The notes under the pieces were generated by a model. The model had not been told where the DNA came from and did no database searches. It worked only from the letters and a program-made list of their open reading frames with translations. A stretch of DNA of 64,000 bases, taken from the NCBI RefSeq assembly GCF_032362555.1, contig NC_083515.1, forward strand, positions 2,019,001-2,083,000, written 5' to 3'. Source of the DNA: Amyelois transitella. Taxonomy: Eukaryota > Arthropoda > Insecta > Lepidoptera > Pyralidae. The position numbers and the translations under genes were made by a program. Shown here piece after piece: positions 22,201 to 31,795 of this stretch (the first letter of the stretch is position 1; each line of letters opens with the position of its first letter).

Positions 22201-25200
22201 TTGAATGTGCCAGAAGACAGTGAGCTTCCTGGGAGACCGTGCCGGACACCATACGTAATTATAACTGATAATGCATTTCCTTTAACAGAAAGATTTATTA
22301 AACCATACACATCTTTAGGGAAAAAGGGATCGAAAATTAGAATTTTCAATTATCGTTTGAGTCGAGCACGTCGGATGGTTGAAAGTACTTTCGGAATTTT
22401 AAGTAAAGTGTATGGGTGCTTTCGAAGACCGTTCAAATTACAACCTAGCAAAGTAACAAAGGTTGTGATGGCATTATTACATCTACACAATTTTCTCCGA
22501 AGAAATGATGAATCGAGGCATTTATACGAATACTACGCGTTTCAAGGTGATAGAAGAAATGCCACAAATGACGTGGGAATAAACGTAGGAGAGGCTGAAG
22601 AAACTAACGCTGAAAATGCAAATATTGAACCAATAATGCTGTACAATTTTTCGCCCGGTGAAATTGTCAGGGATGAATTTGCTGAGTATTTCTGCTCGCA
22701 TCAAGGAAAAGTTCCTTGGCAAAATAAGTATTAAAATTTATTAATATGTACTAAAATCAGTGTAGCTAGCTAGATTTGTGTTGATAATTAAATAAATATG
22801 TTGTAGTATAGATTTTAGTTTTTTATTTACTACTAACTAGCAACCCGGCCCGGCTTCGCACGGGGATTTCTTACAATTATGTTTTGTATGAAAAAACTTT
22901 CGAGAATAAACTGTTTGAATATAATGTAAACTGCAATTAATTTCGTTGAATAAAACAAATACAAATGCTAACTTTGTTTTATACTATGTAGTCTAGGTAC
23001 ACTAATCTACACTAATATTATAAAGAGGGAAACTTTCTTTGTTTGTTTGGTTGTAATGAATAGGCTCAAAAACTACTGGACTTATTTTGATGAAATTTGA
23101 AAGATAGACTAAACCTTTAGGAGTAACATAGGCAATTTAAAAAAAATCCCAGGAACAAACATTTTAATAACATAGCAATCGACCGGGGCTTCGGTTGCGT
23201 TAAATTTCCTTTATTTTAACGTAATGCTGCACTGAAAACTATGTTGGCCGTCGTATTTGTAAGTGGCAACAAAACATATTGATTTTCTGGAGATCCTACT
23301 CGAGAAAGAGCAACATATAATTGCCCATGCGAAAAGCACTCCTTTCTGAGGTCGATGCCAACAATCGAAAATGTTTGTCTCTGGGATTTATTTATAGTGA
23401 GGGCAAATGAGACCTTTACAGGAAACTGTAACCTTTCAAAGTATATACTTAGGTAAATCCGTCGGTATCATTGGGATCCCTATCGGTAATGTAACTATTG
23501 GATTTTTGCATGTTAAGCCGATTTTAATTAGAAGTACCGGTTTAAAAAAATTACATAAATATACACCCTCAATAAAAAATTTATTTAATTCGAAAACGCA
23601 ATCATTCACTTTTAATTTTTTTAATAGCGCCATCTGTCGTTCCATACTATAAACTGGCAAAATTTCAAATTTTAATAAAAATTTTTGCATGTTAAGCCGA
23701 TTTTAATTAGAAGTACCGGTTTAAAAAAATTACATAGAAATACACCCTCAATAAAAAAAAATATTTAATTCGAAAACGCAATCATTCAAATTTAATTTTT
23801 TTAACAGTGCCATCTGTCGTTCCATACTATAAACTGGCAAAATTTCAAATTTTAATAAAAAAATTTTGCATGTTAAGCCGATTTTAAATAGAAGTACCGG
23901 TTTAAAAAAATAACATAAAAATACACCTTTAATAAAAAAAAATATTTAATTCGAAAACGCAATTATTCACATTTTAATTTTTTTAATAGCGCCCTCTGTC
24001 GTTCCATACTATAAACGGGCAAAATTTCAAATTTTAATAAAAATTAATCAAAATGTCAATGAATATAAGAAATATTTTCTAAAAATCAATAAAAATAAAT
24101 AAAATGAAAAAAAAAAAACTTACACACGGGTACCACGGATCGAACCATCGACATCGACATCAACTATATGACCCTTGGCATTTACCACTGAGCTATTGAA
24201 TGATACTTACAGGTGGCGAAATTTTGAATAGGATTCTTATAAATTTTTCTTTTCAACCTCATTTGGTCTTTTCTTAAAGTCAAATTTAAAAAACCTATTT
24301 TTTATTGCATAACATTAATAACATAAGCTACTGTCCAAATTTCGCTTTTATAGCTTCTATGGTTTAGGCTGGGCATTGATTAGTAAAAAATCATCGGTCC
24401 GCGCGCAGTTTCACCCGCGTGGACTACAAACAATGCCCAGCAGTGGGATAAAAAGTAGCCTATGTTACTCCTGAAGGTTAAGTCTATCTCTGTGCCAAAT
24501 TTCATTCAAATCGGTCCAGTAGTTTTTGAGTTTATTCGTTACAAACAAAAAAACAAAAAAACAAATCTTTCCTCTTTATAATATTAGTTTGGACTAGCTT
24601 CCCGCCCCGTGTCTTCGCCCGCACTTTATTAGATTTTCAACTAAGTAAATCGGTTTAGCGGCTTTGACGTGAAAAGGTAACAGACAGACAGATACTTTCG
24701 CAAGGATAAGGGTTACATGGATGGGATGGATAAGGAGAATGGATATTATCAGTTAATCTAATCTATAACACAGATACACTTAACATAGACAGAAAAGGCC
24801 ATTTATAATTGTGTAGACAACTTACCATTTGCGAATCCATAGTCTTGCGAGGTTTATTTCTGGATGATAAAAATAATAAAGATTTGTAGGCGAACCATTT
24901 CGAAGTAAATGATTCATCGGCCCCAGATCCACTCTTTTTGCTGTCTTGTTCTTTCTTTTTTTCCCTTAAAAAATGACTTTGGAGGTTTTTAATTTTTCTC
25001 TCAACTTCAACTTTTTCGACTTCAAACTTTGCTGCAATTTCTACTAAGGCATCATGTCTTTTGATTTTATTTTTATAGAATTCGTCTTTTGAATCCCATA
25101 ACAACGGGTAAGACCGATAGCACTCGATAAATTGGATTGTTTTTTCCTGCGACCACTCCATTTTACGTGTGTATACTACGACAAGCATGTACAAAATGAC

Positions 25201-26759
25201 CACAAACATTCAGAGACGACGCCGACGCGTGACGCCCGAATGAAAACCGAATTGTGCCGATTGAACCCGAATGAACTACGTATATACCCGATCGGCACAA
25301 GCCGAATGAAACCGAATGTTGTAGTAGTAGTTGCGAGTCGGCTTTTTCGTTCCACAAATACCGTTCGGCAGTTGCCGAATCGAATGATGCGTTTACTCGA
25401 ATGAACTACCCGATCGGCACAAGCCGAATAAAGCCGAACAAGTGCAGTGATTACTTCGGGTCGGCTTTGTTGATCGACAAATGCTGCCGAACCGACAGTG
25501 CCGACCCGCCTATGTGTGTAGCAACCCTAACAGAAGATTGACTTTTAACTATAGAGGAAATAACGTAGGAAATATAGTGGTTATGTTCAATCATGTCAGT
25601 GTTTCTAGCATACGAATTAAGATTAAGTAACCAATCATCATTAGTATAATAGGTTGAAGCTGTTAGCTACAAAGAATACAAAAAGTATTGATCAGGGAAG
25701 CAAGCTCAGTCATAGGGGCTTTTCACAAACCTTGACACAGCAGTTAAACAAGGCCATACAGGTTAAAGACTGTTGGCTTTGTCCAACCGTAAGTGATACA
25801 TATAAGATTAAATGTATAACAACGCATATGTTATATTCATTCTCTTCTTTAGAGGAAGAGAAATAGTATGGCCTATAAACATTATTTTATAACCCTTCTA
25901 GTCCAAGAGCTATTATATTAAAAAGAAAAAAGGATGTGGATGCGCAGGGAAGCGTAAAGATAAGACAGGTTTGAAGCTGTCTACGTAGTATAGCATGTGC
26001 GACGCCGTTTTTATCGTGTGAAAATGAAAAATTGTATGCTATAACCATTTTATGTTACTTATAAGAGGTTTCTTTACTTGTACTTTATTTTTTGTAAATT
26101 TATTTATATTATTATTTATTCATGACCCACTCTGCCCATCACTACCTACGCCACAGCGTACATAACAAGCATTCTCAAGTAGTTTCTATGATGCATAGTG
26201 TGCATTGACAAGGTTGGAAAAAAAAGTAACTCTTCCCTGCAAGTGGGTTTAAAATATACAACGGAAGATAAAACTCATAGAGAACATTCCTAAGAATGCT
26301 GATATGCATATTTACACAAGGTGTGGGCAATGTGATAACAGTTTATTTTGAGAGCATTGCTTGAGCATACTAATTATCAGTGTAAGATTCTTCCAACACA
26401 AGACCTTTTGACCTATATAAATCCAATTTTAAGTCATTTAGACTTAGAACCAATTTTAAGTCATTTAGTCTTAGAATTGGATTTATGTAGGTCAAAATAT
26501 TTTTAGGAGTTCAAAAAATTTATATTAGTTATCAAATATTTTTAAAATGGACAATATAATTGTATGTTTATATGAATAATGATTATAATATAACAATGAA
26601 TAATGATAGTAATTATTATTTACCTGGATCAGATCTATCCAAAAGTTTGTTGATAAAAGCGTCGGCATAGTAGTTGTTCATCACATAATTGGGAGTCTCA
26701 AGTTTCTCAAATAACAACTTTATTTTCTTAAGAGTTTGACAATATTTCTGAACTTCCAT
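16300..26759 (-). CDS. HEAT-like repeat protein, probable BRAT1 homologue
   Basis: Five exons on the minus strand: 26759-26624, 20140-18714, 18316-18112, 17745-17570 and 17178-16300; 940 codons plus stop. All junction phases match (1, 0, 1, 0). Exon 1 begins [20 protein letters not shown]. The protein is almost all alpha-helical with HEAT-like units ([55 protein letters not shown]), an acidic loop ([16 protein letters not shown]), and the C-terminus NSLDCY. Helical-repeat architecture, length and the DCY tail suggest BRAT1, the protein that binds INTS11 of the Integrator complex and was first linked to ATM activation; its extreme C-terminus is reported to reach the INTS11 active site (recalled, not checked). 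No catalytic motifs. Intron 1 (6.5 kb) hosts a complete Harbinger transposon; intron 4 carries a family A copy. The gene model is strong, the name moderate; another HEAT-repeat protein is possible. Confidence 0.8.
17211..17437 (+). mobile_element. family A short retroposon, 5'-truncated, with target duplication
   Basis: In intron 4 of the BRAT1-like gene, opposite strand. The head is missing; the TATG tail is present. Flanking direct repeat TAATATTGAAT (about 17200-17210 and 17438-17448). Confidence 0.75.
20610..22734 (+). CDS. PIF/Harbinger DDE transposase
   Basis: Two exons, 20610-21059 (150 codons) and 21922-22734 (270 codons with stop), joined in phase 0 by a GTAAGA donor and TTTCAG acceptor. 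Exon 1 holds the N-terminal part ([57 protein letters not shown]). Exon 2 holds the catalytic domain: first Asp in [10 protein letters not shown], second in [10 protein letters not shown], Glu in [11 protein letters not shown], so the triad is complete. It cuts and pastes the element; the MADF partner usually assists DNA binding or nuclear entry. No frameshift or stop. The ATG at 20610 is preferred over the GTG nine bases upstream. The intron contains the antisense last exon of the partner gene. Confidence 0.93.
21385..25161 (-). CDS. Harbinger-encoded MADF/Myb-like DNA-binding protein
   Basis: Two exons: 25161-24826 (112 codons) and 21873-21385 (162 codons plus stop), phase 0. Exon 1 opens [20 protein letters not shown] with [20 protein letters not shown] following, the tryptophan-spaced MADF (Myb/SANT-like) fold, then a lysine-rich linker. 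Exon 2 contains [17 protein letters not shown], a BESS-like interaction motif common in MADF proteins, and a polar tail. In Harbinger elements this second protein binds DNA and helps the transposase. The 2.95-kb intron contains the antisense transposase exon 2 and the nested Helitron sequence. An in-frame ATG at 25209 could extend the N-terminus by 16 hydrophobic residues, but MEWSQ is the typical MADF start. Confidence 0.85.
23250..23510 (-). pseudogene. Helitron Rep-helicase C-terminus, remnant
   Basis: The minus strand reads [12 protein letters not shown], a stop, then [40 protein letters not shown] and [12 protein letters not shown]: the last motifs of the PIF1-like helicase domain of Helitrons. 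Everything upstream is lost. Confidence 0.8.
23508..24045. repeat. three tandem copies of a ~180-bp unit
   Basis: Unit starts GCATGTTAAGCCGATTTTAA at 23508, 23687 and 23868 (periods 179 and 181). Copies differ by a few percent, mostly in A/T run lengths. The array abuts the upstream edge of the helicase remnant. Confidence 0.9.
24120..24205 (-). repeat. tRNA-like sequence
   Basis: The minus strand reads AATAGCTCAGTGGTAAATGC (A-box-like) and, about 35 bases on, GATGGTTCGATCC (B-box-like). The T-arm pairs poorly, so it is more likely a SINE head or decayed tRNA copy than a working tRNA gene. Confidence 0.4.
25531..26404. other. intron 1 of the BRAT1-like gene, right of the transposon
   Basis: AT-rich. 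A partial piece of the GC-rich palindromic MITE is recognisable near 25990-26015 (GTGCGACGCCGTTTTTATCG). Nothing else supported. Confidence 0.5.
26405..26496. repeat. short palindromic repeat
   Basis: Arms TTTTGACCTATATAAATCC and its near complement at 26471-26496; the centre repeats CCAATTTTAAGTCATTTAG twice. Possibly a MITE remnant. Confidence 0.65.
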
Positions 26760-27075
26760 TTTGAACATACACAGAAAATGATATTGCAGATGGCAAGGTA
26801 TTAAATACAACAATAAAGTCCAAAACGAAGCACACGAGTCATACTTTGATATAAATTAGTTTAAATATTTATCTAATTTATACAAGTTGTTGTTATTAAG
26901 TCATTAAATATACATTTTTAACTTAAAGCTTTGAGCCGAGTTAGCTGAATAATTGTATTTATATCGTTATTAAGATAAAATAAAATCTAAATAAATTTGT
27001 AATCGTGCGTGACTTGCTTGCAATTTTTTTGATTTGTACGCGTCGCAAAGAATCATAGAATAGAATAGAAACCAA

Positions 27076-27109
27076 TGACATCGCTCCGTCGCAGTCAGTG
27101 ACATTGACA
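27076..27109. promoter_or_regulatory. TGACA cluster upstream of the BRAT1-like gene
   Basis: TGACA at 27076, 27099 and 27105, about 320-350 bases upstream of the ATG at 26759. Confidence 0.35.
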
Positions 27110-27119
27110 ATGATAAAAC

Positions 27120-27990
27120 AAACTGCCATGTACCTACTTAATCAACAAAACAAAATGAACTATTATACGTACTGACTCAAAATAATTATGTATAGGTTGA
27201 ACTGTCATCGTAACTAGCACGCGTGCCAAAATCAACACTCATGAGTCTTTTTTGAGAACATCGATCTCACAAAAAATTTACAGTATTTAATATATTTTCA
27301 AGACAACATAAATAGAAGCTAAAATGAAGCGGGAGATAAATACTGTTTCATCTAGTGTTTTCTTTGTTTTTATGTTTTACTGTGAGACCCAAAGTGCCTT
27401 CCTGCATTCAATTAATTAATAATAACAATGGATAATTGTCAATCTATTGTTAAAATTGTAAAAAAATGATTATTTTAATTTTGGACTAATTTTAAATGCA
27501 ATACCAATAAAAAATATAAGTTAACTAAATTTTTTTATTATTCTGTTCAATTCTGCTCAAAAGGTATAGCCAATGTGTATAGTATAAACGCTAGGACAAT
27601 TTGATTATTAGAATTTTTATTTTCAAATTGCACTCTCGTATGGCATTTTTCATAATGACTGAGCATTATGTCTATTTTTTATCATTTAGTCCTCAATATA
27701 ATATAGAGAACATGAAGAAAAAACTGACACTTCACAAATTGATGATAAGTAGCATCTGATAGACACAACATCGATACATTAATAAGGTTTAGTTAGTGAA
27801 ACATAATATAATTATAAGCTTAGACTCGGAAGCCTTAACTTTGACATGCTTACCCTATATTGAAGACTGTGCTGTGAACAGCGAAAGAAGGAACTAATAT
27901 TTCGACTTTCCACGATAGCAACATTGAACAGCACTTGAAAAACTATCAATGTCAATTTGAAAATCGATGTAAGTCGATGTCACTCACTTT
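27120..27990. other. divergent intergenic region
   Basis: Between the BRAT1-like 5' end (minus) and the first candidate Samui exon (plus). AT-rich, with ATCGAT motifs near 27258, 27770 and 27963 and TGTCA at 27950 and 27978. No coding or repeat structure seen. Confidence 0.5.
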
Positions 27991-28008
27991 TGTGATGTGA
28001 TTCTGATT

Positions 28009-28018
28009 GTTCTAGAAA
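28009..28018. promoter_or_regulatory. heat-shock-element-like site
   Basis: GTTCTAGAAA is a perfect nTTCnnGAAn dimer, about 105 bases upstream of candidate exon 1a of Samui. A single dimer alone is weak evidence. Confidence 0.3.
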
Positions 28019-28119
28019 AGATACTAAGTCTGACGATTTTTGTTAGAATAATTATTAGGTCTTGCATTTGTAATATTCTTTAACTACAGCAGTTCTGTGT
28101 ATTATTGTGTTGGACTGAA

Positions 28120-28137
28120 ATGCCTTTGAGAAATTTT
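28120..28137 (+). other. Samui: candidate first coding exon 1a of Samui
   Basis: ATG CCT TTG AGA AAT TTT followed at once by a perfect GTAAGT donor, phase 0, matching the phase-0 acceptor at 50010. The product would begin MPLRNF then [10 protein letters not shown]. No upstream ATG lies between a plausible start near 28090 and this ATG. It would imply a 21.9-kb first intron. Inferred from splice signal, phase and position. Confidence 0.45.
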
Positions 28138-29842
28138 GTAAGTTACATTAACTGTATTCGAAGTCTGTAATCTTGCCTCGTATTCCGTAATATTCATCAG
28201 GGATTTTTTCTTTTGCACCTGATAACACGCTAACCCAATTTGTCCTAATGTGATTCATGAGTGCATAGATGATTTTCAGATTTCTTCAGCTGCATCACAT
28301 TTTTGGCACATGTCCAAATGTAGTATCCTTGACTGTGTGTAATATTGCTGGAATATTAATGTAAATTAATGTGAAAATTGTTTTATGGTGTTGCTATGTG
28401 GATTAATGGATCATGATGTTCCACAGGACCGTTGATGCCTGCCTAAAATAACCCGAGTGAACCAGAGTGCCTTCTAACAGCCTGTTTTGAGGTTAGTCCC
28501 AGTTTTTCTGTTTATATATTACATGAATTTAATTTATATTAGGTTTATAATGCAAAAGGTTTCTATCAGCAGCCTGATTTTTTATTTTATGTGGTGTTGT
28601 CTGTTAAATATGTACATATCGTAACATATAATCTCTTTCAATAATGTGTAACAGTAAAATACAATAGTTAATGTACCAGCTTTGTGGCAATTATACATAC
28701 CCTGAACTTTATGAGTTCAATTCTGATTTTTGTTCTCAGTGTTATTTTTATGAATTTATATTATAGTTGGTAAATTTGAGGGTTCATCATTCACTTGCAT
28801 ATTTTCAACTTGTTTTTCTTATGTTGTTGTTTATAAAAGAAATATATACAACAATATATTCATCAAACTGTAGCCAGGTTCATCAATCATTGACAAGGTG
28901 AATGATTTATCTATAAAGGGTCTAGCCGGATACGTATGACGAGTTGGCCCCCAAATGGGAATCAATATCGAAACTTGTGTTTTAATATCGACTTGATGTA
29001 CAAACACGATTTATGTACTTTTCGCAACCGACTTCCGCATTGACTTTGAGATAGAGAGCAAAATATTCATATTCTTGACTTTTACTGAATGTGATATATC
29101 TCTGAAGCTAATTAAGATAAAGAAGTGAAACTAACGCGAGGTGTTAGGTTACATTACAGAGAGACCCTTTAAGGTTTATTGCCTCATTAAATATAAAGTT
29201 TACTCATTTTTGGAAAAGGAGTCATGTCATTACGTTTAATTTTGTAGTTTAATTATAAAATGGAATGTGTTGCAGGCGTGCCCTATACCACTTTAACAGT
29301 TGTTCACTAAACATAAATATCAAAAGTGACGGAAAGAGAGAGTAGATAAGTCTTGTCAATATTCAAGAACAGTTAAAAAATATATACAAAAACTAGAATT
29401 ACAAATTAATTATTAAATTATACATGCAAAAGTAACTGTCTGTCTGTTACGCTTTCATGCCTAAACCACTTAACCTTTGTTGATGAACCAAACAGTTCAG
29501 GCATTACCAAAATGTTAACATTTTTCAGCTTTTATGTTTTGTCACTTCAATTACTTGGTTTGGTACCACCTCAGCTCTCCGAAACAAATAAATAAATACT
29601 CATTTAAAATGATGTTGAGTCTGCTCTCACACAAAGGAATAACGGGAATAAAAAAAAAATTCTTAACAATTTTTGGCAATAAAAGCGATAAAAACCGTGT
29701 CATCTAGATATCAGTGTGTTTTTTAATATGCGAAGGCGTAATATAGCCTCATTATTTACACGACCTTGCCTGTTTTCCGAGAACTGCGGAGATCGGTGTC
29801 ATTCGGATTCCAGCGCCTTTTGTCTATGTGTTTACTTATCGG
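28138..29842. other. presumed Samui intron, no gene seen
   Basis: AT-rich sequence without recognisable exons or repeat edges. A sentence-like GT donor near 28490 could mark an untranslated exon but nothing else supports it. Confidence 0.4.
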
Positions 29843-29995
29843 CATACATACATATAATCTATAGTCACGTCTATTGCCCTTGCAGGGTAGACAGAGCCAA
29901 CAGTCTTGAAAAGACTGAACGGCCACATTCATGATGGAAATGAGCTTCAAATAGTGACGCTAAGTCGCCCATCGCCTAAAAGAATCCCAAGTTAT
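29843..29995 (-). mobile_element. family A short retroposon, 3' part
   Basis: Tail CATACATACATATAATC at left; body to the AGCCCATCGCC-like block; head missing. Confidence 0.7.
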
Positions 29996-30454
29996 AATAT
30001 TACAATTATAATAAATCTAGGAATTATTGCTGTGATTTATTGTATTGATTCTGATTACCGTTTATTGTGTTCATTTTTTCACATTCATCCCTCTTAATAT
30101 GAATGGTCGAAGCATTCACTAGAGATGTATTCTGTTTCTCTATAACTTGAATATGAATGAATTGCCAACGCACTTCGACCTCGGCCAGTGGGCGTCCAAT
30201 GCGTAGATCATAGTCGTGTTTGCTTTACACTGCTGCCGAGACTTCTAGGGCGAGGTTGTAAATTAAATTTACATCTGCGAACTCTGTATTTGGAACGGTA
30301 ATGAATAGTGATTTATTACCAGCCATATATTTAATTCATTTCATTCTTCGTGTCGCTTATGGCATTAAATAAATATGATTCTGTCGTTCCAATTCTGGAT
30401 AAAATTAGTTTTTTTTTACATTTTTATGTTATATACTCTTACGTTTTATTGGGG

Positions 30455-30699
30455 CATATGAAATCACGTCTATATCCCTCACGGGATAGACAGAGCCAAC
30501 AGTCTTGAAAAGACTGTTAGGCCACGTTCAACTTTTTGGTTTAATGATAGAATTGAGATTCAAATAGTGACAGGTTGCTAGCCCAAGGTCTAAAAGAAGA
30601 TTCCCAAGTTTATATCCCTTAGTCGCCTTTAAGACATCAATGGAAAAGAGATGAATTGGTCCTATTCTTTTTCTATTGATGCTCGGAACCACACGGCAC
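30455..30699 (-). mobile_element. family A short retroposon
   Basis: Full-length minus copy. The short flanking match TTGGGGCA / TTTGGGGCA suggests a target duplication. Confidence 0.75.
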
Positions 30700-31074
30700 T
30701 TCTTTGGGGCAGTTTTTATTGAATTTAATGCCTACAAATGACACTCTTGCGATAACCTACATATTTTCCGTTTGATTCATTACTTATATATTTTCATTTA
30801 ACGTTTTTAAAAGAAGCAACTGAACAAACCTACATATATCACGGTTCCCCTTCGCCTTCTGAGGTTTGCATATTACCAATACCTACTTAAAAATTTACGA
30901 AAATTTAGATTGTTTTTTATATAAGTATATAAAAAAAAAAACAAAATTTTTAATTACTATTTTATTGAACAAATTCCAGAAATTGACAGGTTGATTAATA
31001 TTAAAACTATAAAATAATCCTTATTAAACTAATTCATTCATTTATTTAGGGACATTTCAACACTTGTCATACCT
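30700..31074. other. intronic, nothing recognised
   Basis: AT-rich, includes a poly-A run near 30930. Confidence 0.4.
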
Positions 31075-31200
31075 TTGGGTTTCACAACATTGGTAGACGT
31101 CAAATAAATTTAAAACTAAGTTTACTGCCGCTTCCAAAGCGTCAGTGCAGAAGAAGCGGTAACAAACTGCACTGCAGTATTTTATTCAATAACGTCAACT
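31075..31200. mobile_element. LINE/SINE 3' UTR-like fragment
   Basis: Shares CGCTTCCAAAGCG and AGAAGAAGCGG...AACAAACTGCACT with 34495-34645, so it is a dispersed repeat; class not identified. Confidence 0.5.
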
Positions 31201-31544
31201 TCACAGTTATCCAAACTCAGATTAGATATGTGGACGAAAGAATACATTTTAATGTTTAATAGATTTATACGGAATTTAAATATAATTTATAGAAAACGAT
31301 ATTTATTTCAAACCAGATTATCGATCTCAATTGTGTTTTATGAGTGACGCATTTTTGCAATTTTGACTGTAGTCATCTTGATGTTTTATTGTTGAAACAT
31401 GTGTTTTCAAACACAATCGTAATCAATTAATGAATAATCAGGTGGTGATTCACTACCGTCTTTCGACATTGATACAATTCTTTCAATAATTACAATGCAA
31501 TTTCTCATAACTTTGTTTACACGAAATTATAATTTTAACGATTG

Positions 31545-31795
31545 GTGCCGTGTGGTTCCTGGCAACGAAACAAAAAATAAGGACCACTCCATTTCTTCCC
31601 CATGGACGTCATAAAAGGTGACTAAGGGATTATAAACTTGGGATTCTTCTTATATGCGATGGGCTAGCAAACTGTCACTATTTGAATCTCAATTCTATCA
31701 TTAAGCCAAACAGCTGAACTTGACCTATTAGTCTTATCAAGACTATTGGCTCTGTCTACCCCGCAACAGATTTAGACGTGACTGTATGTATGTAT
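31545..31795 (+). mobile_element. family A short retroposon
   Basis: Plus copy, head GTGCCGTGTGGTTCCTGGCA, tail GTATGTATAA. Confidence 0.75.

Larger units (their letters stand above)
22837..24593 (-). mobile_element. Helitron remnants nested in the Harbinger element
   Basis: A minus-strand 3' end (CTAG at 22837-22840, with the hairpin CCCGGCCCGGCTTCGCACGG beside it) and a 5'-type end reading TCCAAACTAATATTATAAAG on the minus strand from 24593. A second minus-strand CTAG end starts at 24594. Between them lie a helicase C-terminus, a three-copy tandem repeat and a plus-strand 5' end near 23005, so several Helitron copies are stacked. Confidence 0.7.
20318..25527 (+). mobile_element. complete PIF/Harbinger DNA transposon
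   Basis: Terminal inverted repeats GGGTTGCTACACACATA (20318-20334) and its perfect complement (25511-25527), flanked on both sides by TAA (20315-20317, 25528-25530), the three-base TWA duplication of PIF/Harbinger. Subterminal regions are rich in CGGCA/TGCCG-type repeats. It encodes an intact DDE transposase (plus) and an intact MADF-type partner (minus). It sits in intron 1 of the BRAT1-like gene. Helitron remnants (about 22837-24600) are nested inside; without them the element would be about 3.4 kb, the usual size. Confidence 0.93.

Noticed and set aside
30120-30300. GC-richer block as another Samui first exon
   Set aside because: No ATG with a donor in usable phase could be found.
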